Origin: Clostridiales bacterium
GTDB lineage: Bacteria; Bacillota; Clostridia; Clostridiales; Oxobacteraceae
Length of the DNA stretch: 64,000 nucleotides
Assembly (NCBI GenBank): GCA_030016385.1
Contig: JASEJN010000006.1
Location: 1 to 64,000 of the forward strand
Reading direction: 5' to 3'
A program made the position numbers and the translations under genes. Position 1 is the first letter of the stretch; each line of letters opens with the position of its first letter. Under the pieces are notes generated by a model that saw only the letters and a list, made by a program, of their open reading frames with translations, ran no database searches and had not been told where the DNA came from. Below are positions 44,291-53,582 of the stretch, in pieces.

Positions 44291-45925
44291 CTATGCAAGC
44301 TGTTGATAGAGCCAATTCGACTGGGCATTTAAATTTTCCATGGCAACCTCAAGAGCTGAAAACTGCTTGTAATATTTTTCCTTATCATCACTCATTCTGT
44401 CCGTAAGCTGTTTTATATACTGGTTTTGCCTGTATATCTGGTCGGGGAGGGTATTGCCTATACCGCCTATGCCAGTTTCGCTGTAATCGTTTTGCTTGTT
44501 TGCTATAGATGAAAGTATGCCGTCATTTAAGTACGTCCCTGTTCTTCCTACATACTCGACAAATATATCGTCAATCCTCTGGAATATACCTTCATTATTA
44601 TATTTTTCCTTGGGATCGGTGCTGTCGCTTTCCCTTGTAAATAAATCTGTAATTTCCGAACGGTTGTTTCTTATAACACTTTTGAGTATGTCTTCTCCCC
44701 CCTGGGTAAATTCTATCCTTCCGCCTTTTTTATGGTCGTCTGTCGTGTCAAGGCCTATATTTCTCCCAAATGGAAGAGACATATCGTTTATTTTGTCAAA
44801 AAAAGCATTCCTTAATTTATCCATCATTTCGATAAGAAGCGAATCGTTCTGCAGAATTCCCGATTTTGCTTGTTCATTCCATTTATCTATTTGGTCCTGA
44901 GTCATCTGCTCTTTCTGGGCATCCGTAAGTGGCTGGTATTGCTTATTTAAAGGTTCATCAAAGCTGACTTCCCCCTGTACCTTGTCGACTAAATCATTGT
45001 AGCTGTCTATAAATCCCTTGATAAGATTGAACGTAGTATCGACGTCTGATGCGACGTTTACCGTAGCCGTCGAGTTTTCCTTCCCTGCAAGGGTAAATGT
45101 TATACCGTTAATTGTTGTATCATTGGTCTCCGTACTTAAACTCTTAGATTCGCCAAACGGCGACGTTATAGTAAAGTTTGCATTTGTACCGCCTGCATCC
45201 GTTGAGTCTGCTCCTGCTGTCAGCGTCAATTTATCGGATAAATCTGTCCCGATTACCTGTATCTTATGGGATGAACCGGTATCGTTTCTCTGCAACGTAA
45301 TCTTTTGCGATATCTCATCAAAGTATCCCGAAACCTTTCCTTCTGTCTGGCTGTTTATTTTATACAGAAAGTTCCCGACCGTTTCATCTGAATCCGTAAA
45401 TGTAATATTATACGAGTCCGTATCATCGACTTTTAAAGTAAGCTTGTCCGAAACTGTAATTCCAAGATCCGACAACTTTGTAGACGCATCTATTCCTTCC
45501 ATCTTATTCCCTGTAATCATGGCTTTTTTAGCGGTATTGATAACATTTACGGTATAATTGCCTTCAACGGCATTCGATGAAGCAACAGCCATAACTATGG
45601 ATTCATCGGCTGACACCGCCTTGTATACGTTATAATTGCTTCCGTTTGTAACCGCTGAACTCATTTTGGTCAAGTTAAAATATGAATCCTGCAGCTTTTT
45701 AATTTCGGCTATTATATCCTGGTATGCCTCCTGTTTCCATTGCAGCTTTTGAAGTTTGGAATCTTCTGTATTTATCCTTACCTGGTCTGAAGTAAGCATC
45801 TTCTCCACAATGGAATCGACATCAAGGCCCGTATTAAGGCCCAGAATCCTCAGCATATCCCCTCCGCCTGCACCTGTCATGCCTGATGGAGTGGAACTCT
45901 GCCCGACTTGCGATATAGTGCTCAT
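44291..45925 (-). CDS. fliD: Filament cap protein FliD
   Basis: A 544-residue protein with the N-terminal LRILGLNTGLDVDSIVEKML and the TKMSSAV-type segment, a Ser/Thr/Asp-rich middle, and a C-terminal coiled coil ending MSDDKEKYYKQFSALEVAME with NLNAQSNWLYQQLA. It caps the filament and folds incoming flagellin. It lies 28 bp behind flgL and 13 bp before the fliT-like gene. Confidence 0.95.
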   Translation of the reverse strand: MSTISQVGQSSTPSGMTGAGGGDMLRILGLNTGLDVDSIVEKMLTSDQVRINTEDSKLQKLQWKQEAYQDIIAEIKKLQDSYFNLTKMSSAVTNGSNYNVYKAVSADESIVMAVASSNAVEGNYTVNVINTAKKAMITGNKMEGIDASTKLSDLGITVSDKLTLKVDDTDSYNITFTDSDETVGNFLYKINSQTEGKVSGYFDEISQKITLQRNDTGSSHKIQVIGTDLSDKLTLTAGADSTDAGGTNANFTITSPFGESKSLSTETNDTTINGITFTLAGKENSTATVNVASDVDTTFNLIKGFIDSYNDLVDKVQGEVSFDEPLNKQYQPLTDAQKEQMTQDQIDKWNEQAKSGILQNDSLLIEMMDKLRNAFFDKINDMSLPFGRNIGLDTTDDHKKGGRIEFTQGGEDILKSVIRNNRSEITDLFTRESDSTDPKEKYNNEGIFQRIDDIFVEYVGRTGTYLNDGILSSIANKQNDYSETGIGGIGNTLPDQIYRQNQYIKQLTDRMSDDKEKYYKQFSALEVAMENLNAQSNWLYQQLA

Positions 45926-45953
45926 TTGTCTATCTCCTTTCTATTCCAATTTT

Positions 45954-46820
45954 CTATTTTAAAAAATCCAGTATGCTTGGCTGGAGTACCTTGGCACCTG
46001 TTTGCAGCGATGCCACATATACATTTTCCGCTACATTGAATTCCATCACTTTCTGTGCTATATCCACATCCTGTGTCTTCGAAAGAAGTTCAGTCATGTT
46101 CAGATTTTCATCATCATTTTTGGAAACCATAGCATCAAGCCTGTTTGACATGGCGCCAGCCTTTGCACGAAGATCTAAAATGTTATCCTGCTCATCCTCT
46201 AACGTATCCATATTAGCTGAAGGCGAATTCCCTGCGTTCAAGTTGCCGATTATTTCATCCAGCGTCGCAAATATATCCTGAAATTTATCTCCCGTAGTTG
46301 CTATATCCATCTTTACACCCTGCGAAAATTCCTTCACCAACCCAACTGTAGAGCCGTTATAACTTACGACTCCGGAATTTTCTACAAAAGGTGCGCTTGT
46401 AGTTTTATCACCGCCAAATATATATTTGCCGTTGAAATTAGTATTTCCAACCTGGACTAATTGTTCCTTGAGCTGTGAAACCTCCTCAGCCATGGATTTT
46501 CTCTGCGGAGCGTCATATGTATCGTTGCTCGCCTGGACGACGAGGTCATGGACCCTTTTTAACACATCGCCAACCTGCCCCAGCGTTAAATCGGTTGTCT
46601 TCAACCAGTCCTGTCCCTCGCTCATGTTTTCCTTATATCTTCCGTACATGGAAATTGTCGTATTTATCTCCATGACCCTTGCCGCTTTGAAAGGATCATC
46701 CGAAGGCTTCCTGACCAGGATTCCGGTTGAAAGCTGTCCCTCAAGCCTTTGCATATTCTCTAAATTGTTTGACAGGTCGGACAAATACCCCTGTACCAAA
46801 ATCTTGTTTGTTATTCTCAT
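45954..46820 (-). CDS. flgL: Hook-filament junction protein FlgL
   Basis: A 288-residue flagellin-like protein beginning MRITNKILVQGYLSDLSNNL, with GKYIFGGDKTTSAPF and the C-terminal TQDVDIAQKVMEFNVAENVY, ending LQPSILDFLK. The ATG at 46820 is chosen over a GTG three codons upstream, which lies in the ribosome site (GGCGGTGAAAG). Confidence 0.95.
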   Translation of the reverse strand: MRITNKILVQGYLSDLSNNLENMQRLEGQLSTGILVRKPSDDPFKAARVMEINTTISMYGRYKENMSEGQDWLKTTDLTLGQVGDVLKRVHDLVVQASNDTYDAPQRKSMAEEVSQLKEQLVQVGNTNFNGKYIFGGDKTTSAPFVENSGVVSYNGSTVGLVKEFSQGVKMDIATTGDKFQDIFATLDEIIGNLNAGNSPSANMDTLEDEQDNILDLRAKAGAMSNRLDAMVSKNDDENLNMTELLSKTQDVDIAQKVMEFNVAENVYVASLQTGAKVLQPSILDFLK

Positions 46821-46832
46821 TTCTTTCACCGC

Positions 46833-48506
46833 CTATTTGATAAGACCGTTTATAACGACATCGAGAAGCCCGTCTATCACACTTACCATCTTTGCATTTG
46901 CTTCATATGCCCTTTGAAACTGTATCATATTCGTTATCTCTTCATCTATCGAAACACCAGATACCGACTGCTGCTTTGTCTTTAGCTGGGACAACAGGAC
47001 ATTCTGATTGGTGACCATCCTTTGGGCCTCCTGACTTGAAACTCCAAGCTCCGCAATGGTGCTCTTGAAATAATTGTCGATTGTAATCCCGTTTGGAGTC
47101 CCGCCTATTTTTAGATTATCGGGGGTCACATTTGCATCCGATTTGTTGATAAAATCCTCTCTGCTTTTTATATTCAAAATATCAAGCCCCGCCGATTGAA
47201 GCTGTCCCATAAGCAAGGCACGCTCTCCGTTTCCTTCGCTGAAATTAGGGTCGCCATTTAAATAGTTCCCGGCATTTATCTTTTTAGGGTCATCTATGAT
47301 TTCCTGATTTACACTTATAACTTTTGCAGGTTCATCGGCCGTTTCGGCTTCTTTATCGAAAAAATTCACCGTGTCCGTATCATCGGGATCGGTGGAGCCG
47401 GAATGTATCGTATTGACTGAAATGGCCAGCACTTTTGCAAGATTGTTGAGCTGATCCTTATATTTCATAACCTCGCTGCTTATTGTTTCATTCCCGTTCA
47501 AGCTCCCGCTTTCAAATATCGCCGCCTTTATATTATCCGTACCGCCATCGTTGTTATAAAATATTATATGGGTCTTTAAAGATGTTACATTATTGCCTGC
47601 ATCGATATTGGCAATGGATTTTGCAGTCGCCTCATCGATATCTATTGTTTTTTCATTATTGACATTGCCATCTACGTAAACCGTTACCTGCCAGTTTCCG
47701 GATACGTTTTTTACATCTTTTATAAAAGAAAGGCCATTTGTTACATCTGTTCCTGAAAGAACATTCACCGTGCTTCCATCGCTTGTTTTTGCATTTATGG
47801 ATATGCTCTCCAAATTACCCTTATCTACCTCAAATCCGAACCTCTCCGAAAGCTGATCCAACAATAAATCGCGTCTGTCTAAAAGATCATTGGGGTTTTC
47901 ACCCCCTATTTTAACGGCCTTGATCTGCTTGTTTAAGTCGCTTATCTGTTTCAATATGTTATTGACTTCAGACACCTGCTGATTTGTCATGTCCGCAGCA
48001 TTTGTTTCTATATTCGTAAGCTGATCATAGTTATGGTTTATTGCTGTTGCAAGGGATTCGGCATTTTGTACAACCAATGTCCTGGCAGTTGAATTGGGTT
48101 CCGGATTCGTGGAAAGCTGCTGCCATGAGCTCCAGAATTTATCCAAGACCGAAGACAAGCCGGTATCCGAAGGCTCATTGAATACTGCCTCCACCTCCGA
48201 CAGAGACTGCTGCCTTGCGTCATATTTCCCAAGGGTGCTGGTTTCTTTTCTTATCTGAGTATCAATAAATTGGTCCCTTGCCCTGTCTATGCTTGAAACT
48301 ATCGAGCCTGTCCCAAGCTGTCCGGGGCCGCAGTAACTGTTCAGAGAAGGTATCCCAAAAGGAGTGGTTGTCCTTATATTTGCCCTTTGTACAGAATAGC
48401 CATCAGTATCCGCATTCGCCACATTATGGGCTATTACCTGCAATCCCGTCTGATGAGTCCGTATACCGTTTTTTGCAATATTAAATATACTGAATAATCC
48501 GCTCAT
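46833..48506 (-). CDS. flgK: Hook-filament junction protein FlgK
   Basis: A 557-residue protein with MSGLFSIFNIAKNGIRTHQT, VIAHNVANADTDGYSVQRAN and the C-terminal EITNMIQFQRAYEANAKMVS. The ATG at 48506 follows TAGGAGGG; the longer reading to 48554 overlaps flgN. It joins hook and filament with FlgL. Confidence 0.95.
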   Translation of the reverse strand: MSGLFSIFNIAKNGIRTHQTGLQVIAHNVANADTDGYSVQRANIRTTTPFGIPSLNSYCGPGQLGTGSIVSSIDRARDQFIDTQIRKETSTLGKYDARQQSLSEVEAVFNEPSDTGLSSVLDKFWSSWQQLSTNPEPNSTARTLVVQNAESLATAINHNYDQLTNIETNAADMTNQQVSEVNNILKQISDLNKQIKAVKIGGENPNDLLDRRDLLLDQLSERFGFEVDKGNLESISINAKTSDGSTVNVLSGTDVTNGLSFIKDVKNVSGNWQVTVYVDGNVNNEKTIDIDEATAKSIANIDAGNNVTSLKTHIIFYNNDGGTDNIKAAIFESGSLNGNETISSEVMKYKDQLNNLAKVLAISVNTIHSGSTDPDDTDTVNFFDKEAETADEPAKVISVNQEIIDDPKKINAGNYLNGDPNFSEGNGERALLMGQLQSAGLDILNIKSREDFINKSDANVTPDNLKIGGTPNGITIDNYFKSTIAELGVSSQEAQRMVTNQNVLLSQLKTKQQSVSGVSIDEEITNMIQFQRAYEANAKMVSVIDGLLDVVINGLIK

Positions 48507-48516
48507 AAAATCCCTC

Positions 48517-48948
48517 CTATGCTTTTTTTGTAAATATACTGCCGGTTTCTCCACTATCGATTTTTCCGCTATTTTTATATGTTAACGCGGCAGGATTTAG
48601 ATTCAGCGCTGATTTTACAAATCTTATATAACTCAAAGACTGTTCTGTCAGGGCCATGTTCGTTTCATTCTCTTCCTCAACAGTGTTAACAAGTTTTATA
48701 AACCTGTCGGCATCACTTTTCTTTAAGATGCCCGCCCTTACAAAATCACTCAACTTTTTTCCGCTAAACATTTCCTGCCTCATATTATCCACATCTTTTA
48801 TTTTGCCTGCAAGATACATTTTTTTCTCGATTCTATCTTCAAGTTTACTTGCTTCATCCTTGATCAATATCTCCCTTTCATCGGAAATCACATCAAGCAT
48901 TTCCAAAAGATATCCGGTATATAACCCTATAATCCGTACAATATCCAA
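48517..48948 (-). CDS. flgN: FlgN chaperone
   Basis: A 143-residue helical protein starting MDIVRIIGLYTGYLLEMLDV, placed between flgM and flgK, as FlgN is in Firmicutes. FlgN escorts FlgK and FlgL to the export gate. The call rests on position, length and helix content; the family is weakly conserved. Confidence 0.8.
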   Translation of the reverse strand: MDIVRIIGLYTGYLLEMLDVISDEREILIKDEASKLEDRIEKKMYLAGKIKDVDNMRQEMFSGKKLSDFVRAGILKKSDADRFIKLVNTVEEENETNMALTEQSLSYIRFVKSALNLNPAALTYKNSGKIDSGETGSIFTKKA

Positions 48949-48966
48949 CCTATCTCACATCCTTAG

Positions 48967-49254
48967 CTATATTTCCTTTCCTTTTATAGCGTTTACTATT
49001 TTCTTGGCGATATCCTCCGACGACACATCATACTTTCCGCTTTCGATCTTTTGTTTCAACTCTTCTATTTTCTGGACCCTTATGTCGGATATATTCTTTA
49101 CAATGGAAACATACTTTGCGATCTCTTTTCCTTCTTTTGAAATTTCGATTGTATCACCCTTTTTACTTATCGTGCCTCTTTCATGCACCGGTTTTAACTT
49201 GTTTTCAGCATATATCTCCACAGCCCTTATTCCGTTGTCCCTTGTAACCTTCAT
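48967..49254 (-). CDS. flgM: Anti-sigma-28 factor FlgM
   Basis: A 95-residue protein with the FlgM C-terminal sigma-binding pattern (VQKIEELKQKIESGKYDVSS, EDIAKKIVNAI) and an N-terminal loose half. It holds sigma-28 until the hook is finished and FlgM is exported. Its own sigma-28-type promoter is at 49286-49312, so it forms a feedback loop with fliA. Confidence 0.92.
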   Translation of the reverse strand: MKVTRDNGIRAVEIYAENKLKPVHERGTISKKGDTIEISKEGKEIAKYVSIVKNISDIRVQKIEELKQKIESGKYDVSSEDIAKKIVNAIKGKEI

Positions 49255-49285
49255 TTTAACACCGTCCTAAAATATTTATATTATA

Positions 49286-49312
49286 TTCTCGGCAATTTCC
49301 ATATAAACTTTA
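49286..49312 (-). promoter_or_regulatory. Sigma-28-type promoter before flgM
   Basis: On the minus strand TAAAGTTT starts at 49312 and GCCGAGAA covers 49293-49286, with 15 bp between TAAA and GCCG. The -35 is an exact match to the extended sigma-28 consensus and the -10 differs in one or two bases. It drives flgM-flgN-flgK-flgL and onward. Confidence 0.75.
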
Positions 49313-49355
49313 CAGGGAAAAATATCCTATTTCTTTCCTTAAAACACACGATATC

Positions 49356-50036
49356 CTATTTGAAATTATCCTTTATCTCCAGCCATCGATCCGAGATCAT
49401 ATTTGAAATCCTTTTTTTTACAGACGGATCCTTGCTGTATCTGGATATCGCAATATTAAACCATTTAACAGTCTCATTCCGATTCCCAAGCCTGAAATTA
49501 AGTTCCCCCAGCAAGTAAACTAAAATTTCAGGGCTTATATCCTCGTCATCGTCGATACCTCCAACTTCATATGCCTTTTCAAGTAAGTCCACTGCGGATT
49601 TCATAAATCTTCTCTCATCATCTTTTTTATTCTGCATGCGGTATATCCACGATAACCTCAGGCATATTACGGCCATCTTTCCGGGATTCAAATTTACGAT
49701 CTGTCCGCTCAATATTGCGATTTCAAAAGCATCTACAGCCTGATCAAATGTCCTTATTCCACATAAATCCTGCTTTTTCCAACGGCTGGAAAAAATTTTT
49801 AAAAAACTGCTTTTATCATTTACTCTTAGTTCATGCTTAAAATGATCGGAAAAAGCGAAACCGCATTTGGGGCAAACATTTATCTCATAAAAATATGGAT
49901 TGAGTCCCTTATAATATGTACACATATCCGTATCGGTCTTCAAAGGGATTAACTTGCTCGATTTTATCTTTGTAGAGCTGAAGACATTCTCGCAAACAGG
50001 GCATGTGAACTTTTTCATATAATATATATCATCCAT
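49356..50036 (-). CDS. DUF2225 protein
   Basis: A 226-residue protein with two Cys pairs in the N-terminal part (FTCPVCENVF, EINVCPKCGFAFSDHF) and a TPR-like helical second half. This is the DUF2225 pattern, found in many clostridial flagellar and other clusters; the function is unknown. It follows fliY by 14 bp and is separated from flgM by the sigma-28 promoter. Confidence 0.88.
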   Translation of the reverse strand: MDDIYYMKKFTCPVCENVFSSTKIKSSKLIPLKTDTDMCTYYKGLNPYFYEINVCPKCGFAFSDHFKHELRVNDKSSFLKIFSSRWKKQDLCGIRTFDQAVDAFEIAILSGQIVNLNPGKMAVICLRLSWIYRMQNKKDDERRFMKSAVDLLEKAYEVGGIDDDEDISPEILVYLLGELNFRLGNRNETVKWFNIAISRYSKDPSVKKRISNMISDRWLEIKDNFK

Positions 50037-50050
50037 TTTATCACCCTGCC

Positions 50051-51139
50051 TTATTTGTCCTTAAGCCCTTTTACCCTTTCTGCATTGCTCACTATATTTG
50101 TAATCCTCACGCCAAAGTTTTCATTTACAACGACTACTTCACCCTGAGCCACCATCTTGCCGTTTACAAGTATATCGACGGGTTCCTCCACCAATTTATC
50201 GAGCTCGATTAAAGAGCCGTTATTAAGGTCCAGTATCTCCTTGATAGTTTTGGTCGTCCTCCCGAGTATAGCTGAAATTTCTATGGGGACATCCAGTATA
50301 AGATCGATATTCCTTTCATTGCCTTTTGGACTGCAATCATGCAAAGGCATAAACTGTGCTTTATCGACAAGTACTTCATCCTTTTGTGGATCCTCTTTTT
50401 CATCCGTTTTTTCCTTTATACCATCATCGGCAGGAGCCGGATCTTCCGCTGCTGCTTCATTTTCATTTTGAGATCCCCTATAGTTTTGATTCATGGCATC
50501 TATTATACTTTGCGCCGTTTCAATGGGGAAGAGCTGCATTATCTCGCTATCGACCAGTGAACCCACCTTTAGCTTGAATGCTACATGGACTACTTTTTCT
50601 CCCTCTTCTATAACATTGCTCAATCTTTGTGCCTTATTATCCCAGAGGAATGCATTCGGAGGTGAAATATTCACTTCGCGCTTAAACATCGATGCCATAG
50701 AAGTTGCGGCAGTTCCTATCATCTGGTTCATAGCCTCGGATACGGCGCTCATTTCGATTTCCGAAAGCTCCATAACCTTTCTATCGCCCTTTTGCCCCAT
50801 CATAAGGTCAGCTATGATACCTGCATCCGGCACCTTGAGCACAAGAAGGTTTGCACCCCCCAAACCCTTAATGAACCTGACTTCTATTGAAATATTGGGA
50901 ACTTCAAATGTCTTTTTGAGTTCATCAAGTGTCGTAACTTTTACCTTTGGAGTAGTTATGCTTACCTTCTGGTTTATAAGTTTTGAAAGGGCTGTGGCAG
51001 CAGAGCCCATACAGATATTCCCTATTTCACCCAAAAGATCCTTATCCTCATCATCGAGATCGTCCGAAACTTTTAAAGCCTCGTCATTGCTGCTTAGCAG
51101 AGCATCTATTTCCTTCTGCGATAATATATCGTTATTCAT
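50051..51139 (-). CDS. fliY: Motor switch phosphatase FliY
   Basis: A 362-residue protein: an N-terminal FliM-like CheY-P binding stretch (DILSQKEIDALLSS), a CheC-like phosphatase domain with two active-site helices (LGEIGNICMGSAATAL and EMSAVSEAMNQMIGTAATSM), a Glu/Asp/Ala-rich linker and a C-terminal FliN/SpoA domain (about 270-350). It both forms the C-ring and dephosphorylates CheY-P; therefore no separate fliN is needed. ATG at 51139 has GGAAGGG upstream and overlaps the fliM end by 8 bp. Confidence 0.94.
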   Translation of the reverse strand: MNNDILSQKEIDALLSSNDEALKVSDDLDDEDKDLLGEIGNICMGSAATALSKLINQKVSITTPKVKVTTLDELKKTFEVPNISIEVRFIKGLGGANLLVLKVPDAGIIADLMMGQKGDRKVMELSEIEMSAVSEAMNQMIGTAATSMASMFKREVNISPPNAFLWDNKAQRLSNVIEEGEKVVHVAFKLKVGSLVDSEIMQLFPIETAQSIIDAMNQNYRGSQNENEAAAEDPAPADDGIKEKTDEKEDPQKDEVLVDKAQFMPLHDCSPKGNERNIDLILDVPIEISAILGRTTKTIKEILDLNNGSLIELDKLVEEPVDILVNGKMVAQGEVVVVNENFGVRITNIVSNAERVKGLKDK

Positions 51140-52124
51140 ACCCTTCCACATCCTTTTCTATTATTTGTGCTATCTGTACTGCTCTCTTTTTGTTGTAAGT
51201 ACCCGGAATTACCTTATAGCATAAATTGTTTTCAATATATAAATCAATTGGTGCTTTTACAGAATTATCAAAAGTTATCACATCACCCGCCTGCAGGTCC
51301 AGAAAGTTTTTTATAAATATCTGAGTCTTTCCTAAAATCGCCGTGAGCTTTAGAGGCACGTCTTCTATCCTTTTTTTCATGATATTTCTGTCTTCGTTTT
51401 TATTTAACGTCTCCGTACCTGTCCAGTATTTTATAACTATCTTATCGAGAACTTTTTCAATTGCTATATAGGGTATGCAAAGATTTATGTATGTCTGGAT
51501 GCCATTCATCTTTACGCTCAGAGTAATAATTGCAACAGGTTCATTTGGAGCCATCGTCTGGTTCAACGCCGGATTTGTCTCTATATCCTGTATTTCAGGC
51601 TGCACATCCATAATGTCTTCCCATGCCAGTTTAAGGTTTTCAACCAGTTTTTCGCATATGGTCCTCATGACTGTTTTTTCGATCTCCGTAAAATCCCTTA
51701 CTTTGTATGTCATCTGCCCCGACCCGCCGAATAATACATCCAGTATCTGAAATACAAACTGCGGGCTTGTCTCGAGAAGCAGCGAGCCGGAAAGCGGAGG
51801 CATCTTGTATATTGTCAGTATCGTCGGATTGCTTATGGACCGGATGAATTCTTCATATGTTACCTGATCGACAATTGCCACATTCACCTGTACGTTCGTC
51901 CTTACCTGGGCTGTCAAAAATCCCGAAATAATCCTCGCATAATTTTCATGTACCATCTCAAGTGTTGTTATATGATCCTTGGAAAATTTTTTTGGAGATT
52001 TAAAATCATATTTTTTTACCTGATGTTTATTCTTAGTCTCAGGAACGGCTTCGGGAACTATCTGGCCTGATGACAGCGCTGAAAGAAGTTCATCTATTTC
52101 ATTCTGGGATAATATTTCGCTCAT
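51132..52124 (-). CDS. fliM: Motor switch protein FliM
   Basis: A 330-residue protein beginning MSEILSQNEIDELLSALSSG (CheY-P binding EIDALLxx motif), with the middle CheC-like domain including MPPLSGSLLLETSPQFVFQI and a C-terminal SpoA domain (PLKLTAILGKTQIFIKNFLD). The second of two ATGs (52124) has the better distance from AAGAGGT. Confidence 0.95.
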   Translation of the reverse strand: MSEILSQNEIDELLSALSSGQIVPEAVPETKNKHQVKKYDFKSPKKFSKDHITTLEMVHENYARIISGFLTAQVRTNVQVNVAIVDQVTYEEFIRSISNPTILTIYKMPPLSGSLLLETSPQFVFQILDVLFGGSGQMTYKVRDFTEIEKTVMRTICEKLVENLKLAWEDIMDVQPEIQDIETNPALNQTMAPNEPVAIITLSVKMNGIQTYINLCIPYIAIEKVLDKIVIKYWTGTETLNKNEDRNIMKKRIEDVPLKLTAILGKTQIFIKNFLDLQAGDVITFDNSVKAPIDLYIENNLCYKVIPGTYNKKRAVQIAQIIEKDVEGYE

Positions 52125-52150
52125 ATTCATACCTCTTCTTATATTTATAG

Positions 52151-52564
52151 TTATTTATTTGCATTTACAAATTCATCCGGATCGATTAATGTAACCAAAT
52201 AGTCTTTTATATTTATTGTCCCTTTTATGTACTTTTTTTCATCACTGTCTTTAACAGATATATCCTTTATTTCATCCTCACTTATATCCACTACGTCTGC
52301 AACTCCATCAACCGTTACGCCTATTGTCTCGTCTTCTGTTTCAACTATCAGTATATTTTCAGGTTTTGGGGCGGCTTCATTCACTCCAAGTATAAAATAC
52401 GGATCGTATACCGTTATTATATTCCCCCTGAGATTGATAAGGCCTTTGATATAAGAAGGAGCACACGGAACGCAGGTAATATCTGTCATTTTATTTATAA
52501 TCTGAACATGTGAAGTATCTATCGCATATTTTTCATTGCCAACATAGAAAACTACAATCTGCAT
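52151..52564 (-). CDS. cheW: Chemotaxis coupling protein CheW (distal copy)
   Basis: A 137-residue CheW-domain protein with the pattern VVFYVGNEKYAIDTSHVQII, APSYIKGLINLRGNIITVYD. It links receptors to CheA. A second CheW is at 57791; having two allows different receptor arrays, which is an inference. Confidence 0.93.
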   Translation of the reverse strand: MQIVVFYVGNEKYAIDTSHVQIINKMTDITCVPCAPSYIKGLINLRGNIITVYDPYFILGVNEAAPKPENILIVETEDETIGVTVDGVADVVDISEDEIKDISVKDSDEKKYIKGTINIKDYLVTLIDPDEFVNANK

Positions 52565-52587
52565 TTGATTTACCTCCCGTTTGCAGG

Positions 52588-52950
52588 TTAACCAAGTACT
52601 TTCTTTAAAGCCTCAATAACCCTGTCCGGCTGAAACGGCTTTACAATAAAGTCCTTTGCTCCTGATTTAATGGCTTCCATAACCATAGACTGCTGTCCTA
52701 AGGCACTGCACATTATTATCTTGGCGTTAGGATCTATTTTTATTATCTCTTTTACGGCTGCGATACCATCCATATCAGGCATTGTTATATCCATTGTCAC
52801 AAGATCCGGTCTTTCATTTTTATAAAGTTCGATCGCCTTGGCGCCGTTGCTTGCCTCGCCGGCAATTTCATATCCGTTATTCACCAGTATATCTTTTATC
52901 ATCATCCTCATGAATGCTGCATCATCTACTATTAATATTTTCCCCGACAT
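52588..52950 (-). CDS. cheY: Response regulator CheY
   Basis: A 120-residue single receiver domain. The acidic pair is DD at 9-10, the phospho-acceptor Asp54 in VTMDITMPDMDG, the Ser82 and Lys104 (FIVKPF) complete the site. Phosphorylated by CheA, it binds FliM and FliY. It lies between cheC and cheW. Confidence 0.95.
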   Translation of the reverse strand: MSGKILIVDDAAFMRMMIKDILVNNGYEIAGEASNGAKAIELYKNERPDLVTMDITMPDMDGIAAVKEIIKIDPNAKIIMCSALGQQSMVMEAIKSGAKDFIVKPFQPDRVIEALKKVLG

Positions 52951-52972
52951 AATTGCACCTCCAAAATATTAT

Positions 52973-53578
52973 TTACATCAATCCTAATTTGCTGATTATT
53001 TTTTCAAGAGAACCAGGCTTCGGTATATAGAAGAAATACCCCTTTATATCCCTGTCGCCTTCGCTAAACTTCGCTTCAATAGACATTATATAATCTCCAA
53101 ACTGCTCCGACTCCATGAAAACGCTGGTCATTAACGGAAAAAGCATATCATTGGAAATAGCCGGGACAGACGAAACCATTGCAAGTTTTGTAAACTTTAC
53201 AATAGAATTTAAATATGCACCGGATAGAATATTGCCTATTTCCTCCAGAGCCGACATTTCAAATTCGTCCAGGTCTCCTGTTTCTTTTCTGCCTGTCAGC
53301 ATTTCGACCAGCCTGTATGAGCTCTCCATCGTTAGAAGAAATAATATATTCCCAGGAGCATCCCCGAATACTCTGAGTACTACTGCAATTACCCTATCTT
53401 CCTTACCGCCTAATCTCGATACGATATCGTCGACTGGCAGTATATCGATCTGCGGAACATTCATATTTATTCTTCTTTGTATCATTTGAGATAGCGCTGT
53501 CGCGGCGTTTCCCGCTCCAATATTCCCTATTTCCTTCAGCGCATCCATCTGTAATTCCGTTAATTTTCTGTAATCCAT
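52973..53578 (-). CDS. cheC: CheY-P phosphatase CheC
   Basis: A 201-residue protein with two copies of the active helix pattern: LKEIGNIGAGNAATALSQMI and LEEIGNILSGAYLNSIVKFT, both with the Glu and Asn pair of CheC. With CheD it forms an adaptation loop. It starts 4 bp behind cheA. Confidence 0.95.
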   Translation of the reverse strand: MDYRKLTELQMDALKEIGNIGAGNAATALSQMIQRRINMNVPQIDILPVDDIVSRLGGKEDRVIAVVLRVFGDAPGNILFLLTMESSYRLVEMLTGRKETGDLDEFEMSALEEIGNILSGAYLNSIVKFTKLAMVSSVPAISNDMLFPLMTSVFMESEQFGDYIMSIEAKFSEGDRDIKGYFFYIPKPGSLEKIISKLGLM

Positions 53579-53582
53579 TTTC

